A program made the translations under genes and the position numbers. A stretch of DNA of 64,000 bases from Streptomyces sp. SW4. GTDB lineage: Bacteria; Actinomycetota; Actinomycetes; Streptomycetales; Streptomycetaceae. Each line of letters begins with the position of its first letter. Position 1 is the stretch's first letter. The notes beneath the pieces were generated by a model. The model saw only the letters and a program-made list of their open reading frames with translations. It was not told where the DNA came from and made no database searches. Location of the stretch: contig QKWM01000004.1 of NCBI GenBank assembly GCA_003248315.1, forward strand, positions 124,001 through 188,000, given 5' to 3'. Shown in pieces: positions 1-10,769 of the stretch.

Positions 1-681
1 CAGGAGAAGGCCGCCAAGGCGTACGCCAACGGCAAGATCCAGGCCGACCTGGTGCCGATCTCGGTGCGCCGCACCAACCCCGAGGGCGGGGAGACCGGCT
101 GGGGCCTGGTCACGGCCGACGAGCCGATGCGTCCGGGGACGACCCTGGAGAACCTGGCCGGGCTGAAGACGCCGTTCCGTGTGCACGGCCGGGTCACCGC
201 CGGCAACGCGGCCGGGCTGAACGACGGCGCCACCGCCTCCGTCATCGCCTCCGAGGACTTCGCCCGGGAGAACGGGCTGCCGGTCAAGATGCGGCTGGTG
301 TCGTACGCCTTCGCGGGTGTCGAGCCCGAGGTGATGGGCTACGGCCCGATCCCGGCGACGGAGAAGGCGCTCGCGCAGGCGGGCCTCACCATCTCCGACA
401 TCGGCCTGTTCGAGATCAACGAGGCCTTCGCCGTCCAGGTGCTGGCCTTCCTGGACCACTACGGCATCGCCGACGACGACGAGCGCGTCAACCAGTACGG
501 CGGCGCCATCGCGTTCGGCCACCCGCTGGCCTCCTCCGGCGTCCGCCTGATGACCCAGCTGGCCCGCCAGTTCGAGGAGCAGCCGCACGTCCGCTACGGC
601 CTGACCACCATGTGCGTCGGCTTCGGCATGGGCGCCACGGTCATCTGGGAGAACCCGCACTTCGACGGAGGCAACAAGTGA
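1..681 (+). CDS. fadA: Acetyl-CoA C-acyltransferase (thiolase), C-terminal part
   Basis: Runs in from the left edge with an open frame from base 1 and ends at TGA 679-681, so only the last 226 residues are present. Thiolase hallmarks are visible: NEAFAVQVLAF carrying the active-site His loop, GGAIAFGHPLASSGVR with the catalytic His, and MCVGFGMGATVIWE, which carries the second active-site Cys. It catalyses the thiolytic last step of beta-oxidation. The next gene starts at GTG 678, inside the stop region (GTGA overlap), so the two are translationally coupled as the alpha2beta2-type fatty-acid oxidation pair. Confidence 0.93.
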   Translation, partial: QEKAAKAYANGKIQADLVPISVRRTNPEGGETGWGLVTADEPMRPGTTLENLAGLKTPFRVHGRVTAGNAAGLNDGATASVIASEDFARENGLPVKMRLVSYAFAGVEPEVMGYGPIPATEKALAQAGLTISDIGLFEINEAFAVQVLAFLDHYGIADDDERVNQYGGAIAFGHPLASSGVRLMTQLARQFEEQPHVRYGLTTMCVGFGMGATVIWENPHFDGGNK

Positions 682-2804
682 GCACCACCGCTGAGCTGTT
701 GAAGGGTGCGGCCGAGCTGTTCCCGGACGAGGTCGTCACCACCGCGCACGTACGCCACTTCGACCTGCCCCTGGGTGCGGGCCGTTTCGCCCTGATCACC
801 CTGGACAACGGGCACGACCACACCAAGCCGACCACCTTCGGCCCCAGTCGCTGGCGAACCTGAACACCGCCGTCGACCAGGTGGAGAAGGAGGCGGCGGA
901 CGGCGAGATCGTCGGCGTCGGCATCACCGGCAAGCCGTTCATCTTCGCCGTCGGCGCCGACCTGAAGGGCGTCGAGCTGCTGAAGCGGCACGAGGACGCG
1001 CTCGCCATCGGCAAGGGCGGCCACGACGTCTTCAAGCGGCTGTCGAAGCTCGCCGTGCCGACCTTCGCCTACTACAACGGCGCCGCGATGGGCGGTGGCG
1101 TCGAGGTCGGCCTGCACTGCACCTACCGCACGGTGTCCGCGGCCGTTCCCGCCTTCTCCCTCCCGAGGTCTTCCTCGGCCTGGTCCCCGGCTGGGGCGGC
1201 TGCACCCTGCTGCCGAACCTGATCGGCGCGGAGAAGGCCGTCTCGGTGATCATCGAGAACAGCCTCAACCAGAACAAGCAGCTCAAGGGCAAGCAGGTCT
1301 ACGAGCTGGGCATCGCCGACGCGATCTTCGAGGGCGCCGACTTCCTGGAGCAGTCGCTGATCTGGACGGCGTCCGTCCTCAAGGGCGAGATCGAGGTCGA
1401 GCGTCCGGTGATCGACCGCGGCGAGGCCTGGGACCAGGCCGTGGCCAAGGGCCGCTTCATCGCCGACTCCAAGGTGCACGGCGCCGCCCCGGCCGCCTAC
1501 CGCGCCCTGGACATCATCGCCGCCGCCAAGAACGGCGACCTCCAGCAGGGCTACGACGCCGAGGACCAGGCCCTCGCCGACCTGATCATGGGCGGTGAAC
1601 TGCGCGCCGGCATCTACGCGTTCAACCTGGTGCAGAAGCGCGGCAAGCGTCCGGCCGGCGCGCCCGACAAGAACCTGGCGCGCCCGGTGACCAAGGTGGG
1701 CGTCGTCGGAGCGGGCCTGATGGCCTCGCAGCTCGCGCTGCTCTTCCTGCGCCGCCTGGAGGTCCCGGTCGTCCTGACCGACATCGACCAGGAGCGCATC
1801 GACAAGGGCGTCGGCTACGTCCACGCCGAGATCGACAAGCTGCTCGGCAAGGGCCGGATCAACCAGGACAAGGCCAACCGCCTCAAGGCGCTGGTGACCG
1901 GCGTCCTGGACAAGGCCGAGGGCTTCGCGGACGCGGACTTCGTCATCGAGGCCGTGTTCGAGGAGATGGGCGTCAAGCAGCAGGTGTTCGCGGAGGTCGA
2001 GGCGGTCGCCCCGGCGCACGCGATCCTCGCCACCAACACCTCCTCGCTGTCGGTGTCGGAGATGGCGTCGAAGCTGAAGCACCCCGAGCGGGTCGTCGGC
2101 TTCCACTTCTTCAACCCGGTCGCCGTGCTGCCGCTGCTGGAGATCGTCCGCGGCGAGAAGACGGACGACGCCTCGCTCGCGACCGCGTTCGCCGTCGCCA
2201 AGAAGCTGAAGAAGACCGCGGTGCTGGTCAAGGACGCCCCGGCGTTCGTCGTCAACCGCATCCTGACCCGCTTCATGGGCGAGATCCAGAACGTCATCGA
2301 CGAGGGCACTCCGGTCGAGGTGGCCGAGAAGGCCGTCGAGCCGCTGGGCCTGCCGATGTCGCCGCTGGTGCTGCTGGAGCTGGTCGGCCCGGCGATCGGC
2401 CTGCACGTCTCCGAGACGCTGAACAAGGCGTTCCCGGACCGCTTCACGGTCTCCCCGAACCTGAAGGCGGTCGTCGAGGCGGGCAAGCGCGGCTTCTACG
2501 TCTACGACAGCGGCAAGCCGGAGCTGGACCCGGAGGTCGCGGCGCTGCTGAAGCAGGGCGACACGGTCCTCACCGAGGAGCAGGTGCGGGCGCGCGTCCT
2601 GGACGCGGTGGCGCAGGAGATCGGCCTCATGCTCGACGAGGGCGTCGTCGCCGAGGCGCAGGACATCGACCTGTGCCTGATCACCGGCGCCGGCTGGCCC
2701 TTCCACCTGGGCGGCATCACGCCGTACCTGGACCGGGAGGGCGTCTCGGAGCGGGTGAACGGCAAGCGGTTCCTGGAGCAGGGGGTGGCGAGCGTCCCGC
2801 GTGA
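678..2804 (+). CDS. fadB: Multifunctional fatty-acid oxidation protein (enoyl-CoA hydratase / 3-hydroxyacyl-CoA dehydrogenase), frameshifted
   Basis: Repaired protein of about 709 residues. The N-terminal crotonase domain shows FAVGADLKGVELL and AAMGGGVEVGLH. The NAD-binding dehydrogenase domain begins near residue 340 with VGVVGAGLMASQLALLF and continues through ATNTSSLSVSEMA and VVGFHFFNPVAVLPLLE; a C-terminal dehydrogenase domain follows. It converts enoyl-CoA to 3-ketoacyl-CoA for the upstream thiolase. Frame breaks lie near 842, 1163 and 2798. The last one matters: without repair the frame runs on through the terminator to 2934, whereas adding one G gives a tail ending VASVPA and TGA at 2802-2804. 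Start GTG 678 overlaps the fadA stop. Confidence 0.9.
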
Positions 2805-2825
2805 CGCCGGTCAGCACACCGACGA

Positions 2826-2850
2826 GGAGGGCCCGTGCGCGGGGCCCTCC
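2826..2850. terminator. Bidirectional terminator between fadB and the convergent gene
   Basis: A perfect 9-bp GGAGGGCCC / GGGCCCTCC stem with a 7-base loop lies 21 bases after the repaired fadB stop and 15 bases beyond the stop of the convergent minus-strand gene, so it can serve both. Confidence 0.75.
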
Positions 2851-2865
2851 TTGCTGTGCGGGCCG

Positions 2866-4395
2866 TCAGTAGCCGAACGGCTGCGCCGGGGCCGGCGCGT
2901 GGCTCACGGCGAACGGAACGAGCGCCGCGGGTGACTCGGCCCGAGAGAGTCCACGGCGATCACTTCCACCGTGTGCATGCCCTCCTGCCACGGCCAGCCC
3001 GGGTCCCAGGACCACTGCCCGTCCGCCGTGACCGGGCAGGTGCCCAGCAGCTGACCGCCCGCACGGAAGCCGACCTGGGCCGCCCGGCAGCCAGACCCGT
3101 GAACCGCACGACGGAGCCCGCGACCTGCGCGTAGGGCTCGGGGGTGTGGACTTCCGGTGCCTGCAACGGCTGCCCCGGGACCTGGTGGGCCGGGTGCCCG
3201 GGCTGCTCGGGAATCCGGTGGGCCTGGTGCCCGGGGTGTTCCGGGGCCCGCGCCGCCGTACCCCCGGCCCGGACCGTGAAGGCCACCTCCACCCGGCCCG
3301 AGTGGAAACCGGCCGGGTCCACCGCGAAGATCTTGACCGAGTGCTTGCCGCGAGCCCACGGCTTCGGCGGCTCCCAGTGCCAGGTGCCGTCGGGTGCCAC
3401 CTGCGGGGACGCGACGAACTTGCCGTTCTTCCACATGCTCACCCGCACCGCTCCCGGGGCCGTGCCGGTGAACCGCAGGTCCGTGGCGGCGACTTCGGTG
3501 CCCGGGCGCGGCGTCCCGACAACGGGCGGCGGGAAGTGGTCCGGGCTCTGGACCTTCGACGTGGCCGCCAGATAGGCGTCGACGGCCGACCGGTCGGCGT
3601 CGAAGTCCTCCGGTGCGTGGCGCACGAACCCCAGGCGTGGGGCGTAGCCGTCGGCCAGCAGGTTCAGCAGTCCGACCAGTGCCGGCACGTTCCGGCGCGT
3701 CACCGTGGCATGGCCGGTGATCGTCGGCGACTCGCTGTGCAGGTAGTTGAAGTTCTCGTAGCCCTGGAACAGACCGAGAAACGGTTCGACCTGCAAGGAG
3801 TAGTGCTCGTCCTGCGGCGAGGAGAGCAGATAGATGTTGGCGTTCCGGTTCGCCCCGGCTCGGACCAGGTCGGGGATGAGCGCGTCCAGCATGCGGGCGT
3901 GGTGGGCCGGCGCCCCCTCGCCGAGCATGTAGGCGGCGACCTTCGGGTGCCGCTTCTCCAGGACGTCGCCGATGAGGAACTGCGGGACGATCGCGACGAT
4001 GTTCCGGTAGCCGTGGGTCAGCCCGAAGTAGAGCGCCGCGCTGCCGCCCTTGGACCCGCCCCACAGGGTGACCTGGTCCGGTGTCAGCCCAGCGCCCGCA
4101 TGAAGTGGGCGATGAGCATCTGCACCGAGTCGGCCAGCGCGAAGTCCATGTTGCGGCAGAGGTAGAAGGCGTTCATCCCGTCGAAGCGGTCACGGATCCA
4201 CAGGATGTTGGCGCGCACGTTGTCGAAGACGCCGTTGGACCAGCCGTAGTCCTCGGGTGCCGAGAAGTTGGCGAACACCACGACGAGGTGGCGGTTGCCG
4301 CTCTTGGCGTGGGAGAACCGGTACTCGACCGGAAACGCGCCGGACGCTTCGATGCCGTTGAACAGCTTCCGCCCGCTCGACGGTGATGTGGACAT
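2866..4395 (-). CDS. Asp2/CpsF-like alpha/beta-hydrolase-fold protein with Ig-like C-terminal half, frameshifted
   Basis: About 510 residues after repair. The N-terminal half looks like the hydrolase fold of accessory-Sec Asp2 and capsule CpsF/XcbB proteins: HLVVVFANFSAPEDYGW, then a nucleophile elbow WGGSKGGSAALYFGL near residue 113. The C-terminal half holds two similar beta modules (VRVSMWKNGKFVA...PDGTWHWEPPKPW and a later copy around GQWSWDPGWPW) separated by a His/Pro-rich linker. No signal peptide is seen, so it is probably cytoplasmic. Start ATG 4395 follows GGAG at good spacing. Breaks lie near 4087, 3090 and 2940; the repaired tail ends PFGY. Next to wall-polymer genes, it may act on a surface glycan or its carrier; this role is inference. 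Confidence 0.6.
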
Positions 4396-4481
4396 GCGGA
4401 ACTCCAGACTCAGGACGGCTCGACGAGGTCGGCGGAGCGGGCGCGTTGGCGTGAGATCGGCCGATCGGACATGATGTCGTG

Positions 4482-5395
4482 ATGTTCCGGGCTTCCGATC
4501 GCCCTGGGGGCGCGGGCCCAGGGGCACCCTGCTCGCCGCGGCCCTGGTCGTCGCGCTGTCGGCGCTGCTGGCCTTCGTGCCCGCCTCCCGGAGCACCCTG
4601 GAGCCGGCGCGGTCCCCCGCCGGGGAGAACACCCTGACCGTGGCCACCTGGAACCTGTGCGGCGTGGAGCGCTGGGGCTGCACCGGCGGCCAGAGCGCCA
4701 AGGCCGCGGCGGTGCGGCGGCTCGCCCGTGCCGGAGCGCAGGTGCTGTTCCTCCAGGAGGCGTGCGCCCGCGTCGTCGCAGGGGTACGGCAGGCGCTGGG
4801 GCCGTCCTGGAGTCTCTCCTTCCGGCCGTACACCTGGCACGACCGTTCGGGACGCTCCCGTACGGTGCGGTGCGACGGACCGGACCGGGGGGCGGCCGGC
4901 CTGGCGATCCTCTCGGCGCGTCCGCTCTCCGAGGTGGACGAGGTGGTCTCGCCACAGCCCGCGGCGGGGCTGCGCAGGGGCATTCTCTGCGCGACGGTCG
5001 CGGCCTGGGACGTCCGGGTCTGCAACGCCCACCTGAGCCTGCCGGACGGCGATCCGGCAGGCCCCGGCCGGGAGTACCGCGGCGGCCAGCTGCGGGCCCT
5101 GACGGCACACGTGCCGGCGCGGCGCACCGTGTTCGGCGGGGACTTCAACCTCAGGCCGCCCGGCGCGGGCGGCCGGGCCGACCGGTTGTGGCCGGGCACC
5201 GCCTACCGCACCCACCGGGAGTGCGACCAGACCTCGGACACCGACCGGTCGGCGCGCCCCACCCACGAGTCCGGCACCAAGCTCGACTACCTGTTCACCG
5301 GCTTGCGTGTGACGGGCTGCCGGGTGGAGGACACCGGGGTCTCCGACCACCGGGCGCTGGTGATGCGCGTGGACGGGCTCTCGGGCACCGGCTGA
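4482..5395 (+). CDS. Exported endonuclease/exonuclease/phosphatase-family protein, frameshifted at the N-terminus
   Basis: About 305 residues. The EEP fold signature motifs are in order: VATWNLCG, VLFLQEAC, a central HLSLPDGDP, FGGDFNLRP, KLDYLF and VSDHRAL, giving the metal-binding Asn, Glu, Asp and His residues of DNase I-like enzymes. The N-terminus is a signal anchor of the type RGTLLAAALVVALSALLAF. The signal segment and the only nearby ATG (4482) are in different frames; one missing C in the CCC run near 4503 joins them. It could be a secreted nuclease, phosphodiesterase or lipid phosphatase; the substrate cannot be told from sequence. It is convergent with the large transferase gene, stops 29 bases apart. 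Confidence 0.75.
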
Positions 5396-5424
5396 GGCGA
5401 CTGCGCCGGCCGAGGGCACGGGCG

Positions 5425-8400
5425 TCACACGATCACGCCCTCGTACATCCGGTGCTCCTGAGCCCGCACGGCGTCGTCATGGGCCTTGCCGGGTTGTCCG
5501 GGCACGGCGCCGACGAAGGGACCGGTCTCCTCCTGGTACGCGGACGGGCGCTGCGGGGTGAACCACGGGCCGGCGACCGGGATCGGGGTCATCGGCCGCC
5601 CGGCGTGCCGGGTGCCGAGGGAGCCGACGGCCGGGGCCTGGGCCTGTTCGGGGGCGAGGTCGCCGCCCGCGACCAGTATCCGGTCGGCGAGGCGCGCCGC
5701 GGCGTATCCGTCGTCCAGGTCGCAGAACTCACGCTGGAACCAGCGGTAGCGCTCGGCGTAGAGGTCCTGGATCCGGTCGATGTCGCGGATGGCCGTCACC
5801 AGTTCCTCGGACGTGGCGAGCAGGGGTCCGGGAGCGCTGCTCTGGAAGTCGAAGTAGAAGCCGCGCAGGGTGTCCCGGTAGTGGTCCAGGTCGTAGGTGA
5901 AGAAGAGGATGGGCCGCCCGGTGTTGACGTAGTCGAACATCAGGGACGAGTAGTCCGTGATCATCACGTCCGTGATCAGGGAGAGGTCGGCCATGTCCGG
6001 GTAGTCGGAGACGTCGAAGACGAAGCCGTCGCCGGCACCGGGGACGGGGTCGACCACGTTGGGGTGACGGCGCACCAGGAGGACGTGGTCCTGGCCGAGC
6101 CGGGCCCGGGCGTCCGCGAGGTCGACGCGGAAGTCCAGCTTGTACTTGCCCGGCGCGTAGAACTGGTCGTCGCGCCAGGTCGGGGCGTAGAGCACGATCC
6201 GCTTGCCGTCCGGCAGGCCGATGCGCCGGCGGATCTCCTGTTCCCGCTGTTCCGTGCCGGGGCGGCGCAGGACGTCGTTGCGCGGGTAGCCGCACTCGAC
6301 CATCTCGCCGGGGAAGCCGAAGGCGCGCTGGAGGATCGGGGTGGAGAAGCTGTTGGGCGAGACCAGCATGTCCCAGTTCTGCACCTCCTTCTCCACGCGC
6401 TCCAGGTACCGCTGATCGGCGAAGTGGATGGCCTCGATGTCGTGGCCGATCTTCTTCAGCGGGGTGCCGTGCCAGGTCTGCACCACGACCTGGCCGTCCC
6501 GCTTCTGGAACCAGTCGGGCAGGTGGTTGTTGGCGACCACGTAGCGGCTGGTGGCGAGGGCCTCGTACCACTCGGGCGACCACATGCGCACGGGCGTCGC
6601 GGTGGGGGGCACCTGGACCTGGTCGTCGCGGACCACCCACAGGTGCTCCAGGTCGGTGCGGCGCCGGACGAATTCCTCGTGCAGGGCGCGGGGGCTGTCG
6701 GAGTACTGGGTGCCCTTGAAGGCGTCGAAGAGGACGGCGTCGCGCACGGGTCTGCGACGGGCCGCGGGGTAGTCCTTGGTGCGCAGCAGCTTCTGCCGGT
6801 AGGGGCCGCGCGCGTGGTCGGGCATCGCCGAGTGGACGAGGAGGGAGAGCCGGTCGTAGGCCTCGGCCTGGAGTTCGTAGCGGCGCTCGTTCTCCTCGTA
6901 CTCCTGCGGGAACGTTTCGACGAGGTCCTGTTCGATCTTGAGCATCAGGTCCTCGAGGCGGTCCTCGCGGGTCACCGACGAGTGGTCCTGGCGGCGCAGG
7001 AAGAAGTCCCAGCGGCCGGCGGCGAGCGGGATCTCCCCGGCCAGGGTCCGCATGGCGGCCGGGGTCAGGACGCAGCGGAACGCCTCGCCGTCCCAGACGA
7101 GGGGCACGGCGCGCTCGGCACCGTGCGCCCGCGACCGCACGACGAGGTGGGCGTCCCGGTACTCCTGGTCGGAGAGCCGGTCGACGGCGAGGTAGCGGCC
7201 CTGGATCTCCAGCGAGCCGTCCTCGTGCCAGGCGAAGCGGGTGGTGGTGGGCAGGGTGGCCCGTTCGAAGAGCACGAGGTAGCCGGAGCCGTTGCGGTGG
7301 ACGACGACCTCGCGGTCCCCCTCCCGGGTCTGGAGGGAGCCGGGCATCCGATAGTGCCCGTCCTGGGTGCCCTCGGCCATGACCGGGTAGATCGGCGCCT
7401 TGCGGCCCTCGACGTGGAGCGTGGTCTTCCAGCCGTTGCTGCCCATGCTCCAGGACTGGGGGATCTCGGCGTCGGCGGCGGCGTCGGCCCGGAATCCGGG
7501 CACGAGGGCGCGCAGCGGCAGCTTCGTGGAGAAGGTGCACCAGCCCTCACCGCCGGGCGTGAAGTGCACCCGGGCGTCGTGCCGGCCGGCTCCGCTCATG
7601 CTGGTGACGCGGAACTTGCCCCACTCGGGGACCTTGGGCCGAGATAGACCCCGCGCAGTTCCAGCTGATCGCCGACGACACGGTGGCCGGTGATCCGGCA
7701 GCGCACGATCTCCACCCGCAGCTTGAGCTTGCCCTGGAGGAAGACCGGCAGGACGCGGGTGTTCTTGTCGACGTACTTGTAGGGCGGGTTGGCGGCGGTG
7801 CCGGCGCCGCCCCGGTCGATGCCCCGGTAGCGGAACAGACCGCGGCTGAGCACACCGGCCGCGACGTCCCAGGTGCCCTCGACCCACTTGCCCCTGCGCT
7901 TGAGGCGTGTGGTGTCGATGCGGGCCTCGAAACCCGCCCAGTCGTAGCAGTACCGGCTCTGTTGCGAGTTCTCGGTGGCCTGCGGGGCGTAGACGGTCTT
8001 CGCGGTGGTGATCAGCATGCGTCCCTGCTTCTTGTTCCGCAGGGCGATCGCCTTGACCGACATGTGCTTCTTGTGCACGTTGATGTAACGGACGTAGGCG
8101 GTTCCCGTGAGGGTGAGCAGGTCGCCGTTGGTGCTCCAGCGGGCACCGGACAGCGAGCCGTACAGGGAGAACTCCTTGTCGAGCCGGTATGCCTTCTTGT
8201 CCAGGCCCACCTCCCGGTCCCCGAGGTAGGGGTACTTCAGATAGCGGTGGAACCGGCGCTGGACGGGCATCGGCCCGCCCTTGCGCTCGAACTCGATGAC
8301 GTCCAGCAGTTCGGGGAGCCGGCGCTCGCGCACCAGCAGCCACTTGACCCGGTCGGCGGCGGGGAGTTCGTCGATGATGGTGAGGTCGGTCTCGTCGAGG

Positions 8401-9283
8401 AACTCGTTGGCCCACTCCATGAAGGCGTGGCGGTACTCCTCGTCGGCGTCCGGCAGCACCTTCAGGTGCAGCATGAGGTCGGACTTCAGGCAGGCCAGGT
8501 CGTACTGGCGCTTGCTCTCCCCGTACTGACGGGAGCGCCGGTCGGCGAGGAAGCGGCTCACCGACTGCACGGCGGCGACGCGGTCGCGCAGGTTGGACAG
8601 CTCGCTGTGGCGCTGGGTGATCGAGGGGGCCGCCGCGCCGTCCCTGCGGCGCCAGTAGTAGACGACGTCCGTGAGGACGTCGACCTTCTCGGCGCGGAAG
8701 TGGGCGTACATGTTGACCCACGAGTCCTCGTACATCACGCCTTCGGGAAGCTGATCCCGTGGTGGTCCCAGAAGGAGCGCCGGAACAGCTTGTTCCAGAC
8801 CGTGCGGTCGTAGATCAGCGCCTCGAACTTCGTGATGTGGGTGCCCTTGCGGTTCTTCTGCATCGGGCCGCGGTGCAGCGGTGACTGCCACTTCTTGGTG
8901 GAGTTCATCATCTGCACGTTGCCCGAGACGAAGTCGGCGTCGGATTCCTCCAGAGTGCGGACCAGTAGTTCGTAGGCGTACTCGGGCAGGACGTCGTCGC
9001 CGTCGACGAAGGCGAGGAACTCCGCGGCGGGGTGCGTGTTGCGCAGTCCGGTGTTACGCGCGTGCCCGGGCCCGTGCGCCTGCTGACGGACGAGCCGGAA
9101 GCGGGGGTCGGCCGCGCAGTAGCCGGCGGCTATCTGGACGGAGCCGTCGGTGGAGCCGTCGTCGACGAGGACGACCTCGAAGTCACGGAACGACTGGCGC
9201 GCGATCGACTCCAGGCACTCGGCGAGGTAGGCCTCCACGTCCTGGAAGGGCACGACAATGCTCAGGCGCGGATGAAACACCAA
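5425..9283 (-). CDS. GT2 glycosyltransferase fused to CDP-glycerol glycerophosphotransferase (TagF/TarF-like), frameshifted
   Basis: About 1,286 residues. Residues 1-230 form a GT-A domain: LSIVVPFQDVEAYLAECL, FEVVLVDDGSTDGS, GPGHARNTGL and FLAFVDGDD. A middle beta-rich region of some 500 residues follows. The last 450 residues carry glycerophosphotransferase hallmarks: VVQTWHGTPLKKIG, SPNSFSTPILQRAFG, VLYAPTWRDDQF, LLVRRHPN and DVMITDYSSLMFDYVN. It is expected to polymerise glycerol-phosphate (or polyol-phosphate) units and add sugars, making a teichoic-acid-type wall polymer at the inner membrane face. Start is TTG 9283 or GTG 9280 behind TAGGAG. Breaks lie near 8745 and 7640. The divergent LCP gene at 9652 fits polymer attachment to peptidoglycan. 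Confidence 0.88.
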
Positions 9284-9446
9284 TTCGTACTCCTACCAAG
9301 ACATTTCGCCCACCGGGCACCAACACACCGCCTCTTGGGACGCCCCACCCCTACTGGTGCACCGGCGGCCCCCTTGCCGCCTTGGTTTCACCTGTCACCT
9401 GAGCCCTGTGTGAAAGCCCCCTTCACCTGGGCCACAAGTTCGCCAC

Positions 9447-9474
9447 ATCTTATGTCACCCTTAAGGATGGTCAA
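9447..9474 (-). promoter_or_regulatory. Candidate sigma-70 (HrdB-type) promoter for the transferase gene
   Basis: On the minus strand TTGACC and TAAGAT are separated by 16 bases, about 165 bases upstream of the transferase start. This is a consensus-like match only. Confidence 0.4.
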
Positions 9475-9524
9475 GTGGCGTTGATGTGGCGTACCTCGCT
9501 GTAACACGCTAAGTTCGCCCGTTC

Positions 9525-9554
9525 TTCATTTGCGTCTCGGCCAGTGCCTATAGT
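9525..9554 (+). promoter_or_regulatory. Candidate promoter for the LCP gene
   Basis: TTCATT and TATAGT are separated by 18 bases and end about 97 bases upstream of the LCP start codon. The -10 hexamer is good and the -35 weak. Confidence 0.35.
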
Positions 9555-9651
9555 TCTCCCACTGACGTGACCGCATCAGTGGGCCGGCCTCCCCCACCCG
9601 GGCCCTGCCACTCCGCAGTGCGGAGCCCGCGAGGAGAGGAACCGAACACCC

Positions 9652-10742
9652 ATGACGCACAGCGCCACCACGGAGCCCCGGCGTGCCCGCCGGGCGGAGT
9701 CCGGCGGCGGCCGTCGGCGTGCGCGGAAGGGCCGACGGCGCTGGGGGCGGATCGTCCTGCTGAGCCTGCTGGTGCTGCTGCTCGCGGCGGGCGGCACCGG
9801 CTACTGGCTCTACCGCGGCCTCGACGGGAACATCGACGGCGTGGATCTCGACGAGGCCCTCGGTGACGACCGCCCCGAGAAGCTGCCGACGTCGGGGCAG
9901 AACCTCCTGGTCCTCGGCTCCGACTCGCGCGCCGGCGACAATGCCTCGCTGGGCACCGGCAAGGTGTCGGGCGCCCGGTCGGACACCGCTCTGGTGGTGC
10001 ACATACCCGAGGGCCGCGACCAGGCCGTCGCCGTGAGCATCCCGCGCGACACGCTCGTCTCCCGCCCGGAGTGCACGGCCTCGGACGGCACGGCCCACCC
10101 GGCTGCCGACCGCGTGATGTTCAACTCCGTCTACTCGCTGGCCGGTCCGGCCTGTGTGGTCAAGACCGTGGAGAAGATGTCCGGCGTCCGCATGGACCAC
10201 TACATGGAGATCGACTTCGCGGGCTTCAAGGGGCTGGTCGACGCCATAGGCGGCGTCACCGTCACCGTCGACGAGCCCATCAGGGACAGCGCGAGCGGAC
10301 TGGACCTGAGCGCCGGCACCCACCGGCTGAACGGGACCGAGTCCCTGGCCTTCGTCCGCACCCGGCACGGGGTGGGCGACGGCAGCGACCTGGGGCGCAT
10401 CGGGCTCCAGCAGCAGTTCATGATCGCCCTGCTGAGCGAGATCAAGCAGCAGGACCTGCTCGGCAGCCCCACCAAGACGTACAAGATCGCCGACACTCTG
10501 ACCTCGGCGCTGACCACCGACTCCGAGCTGGCCTCCCTGACCAGCCTCGCCGACTTCGCGCGCAGCATGAACGGCGTCGACCCGGCGAGCATGGAGACCA
10601 TCATGCTGCCGGTGGCGTACGACAAGACCGACCCGAACCGGGTGGTGGCCGCCGAACCGCAGGCGACCGAGCTGTGGAAGGCGATCCGCTCGGACAGCCC
10701 GGTCCCGAGTCCGCCAAGAAGTCCCCGGCGACCGGCGGCTGA
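9652..10742 (+). CDS. LytR-CpsA-Psr (LCP) family cell-wall polymer ligase, frameshifted near the 3' end
   Basis: About 363 residues. A basic cytoplasmic tail is followed by one membrane span (IVLLSLLVLLLAAGG, about residues 35-58) and an extracellular LCP domain with NLLVLGSDSRAG, GARSDTALVVHI, AVSIPRDTLV and FVRTRHGVGDGSDLGRI. These carry the Arg and Asp residues that bind the pyrophosphate of lipid-linked substrates. LCP enzymes transfer undecaprenyl-linked glycopolymers to peptidoglycan. The divergent glycerophosphotransferase makes a wall teichoic-type polymer the likely substrate. Start ATG 9652 has GGAGAGG upstream. A break near 10705 must be repaired to reach the natural tail SAKKSPATGG and TGA at 10742. 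Confidence 0.9.
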
Positions 10743-10769
10743 CCGCGCCGGGCCGCCGGCGGCGGGGCG

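Larger units (their letters stand above)
9284..9651. other. Divergent intergenic region, transferase / LCP genes
   Basis: 368 bases without a gene, richer in A/T than the surroundings. It holds one candidate promoter for each divergent gene (listed separately). I see no repeat, terminator or RNA gene. Confidence 0.6.

Noticed and set aside
2805..2934. A C-terminal extension of FadB
   Set aside because: It reads through the terminator stem and has atypical composition; one missing G gives the normal ending.
4657..7647. A 996-codon open frame on the plus strand across the transferase gene
   Set aside because: It is antisense to strong CDP-glycerol transferase motifs, has no domain signature and is an effect of high GC.
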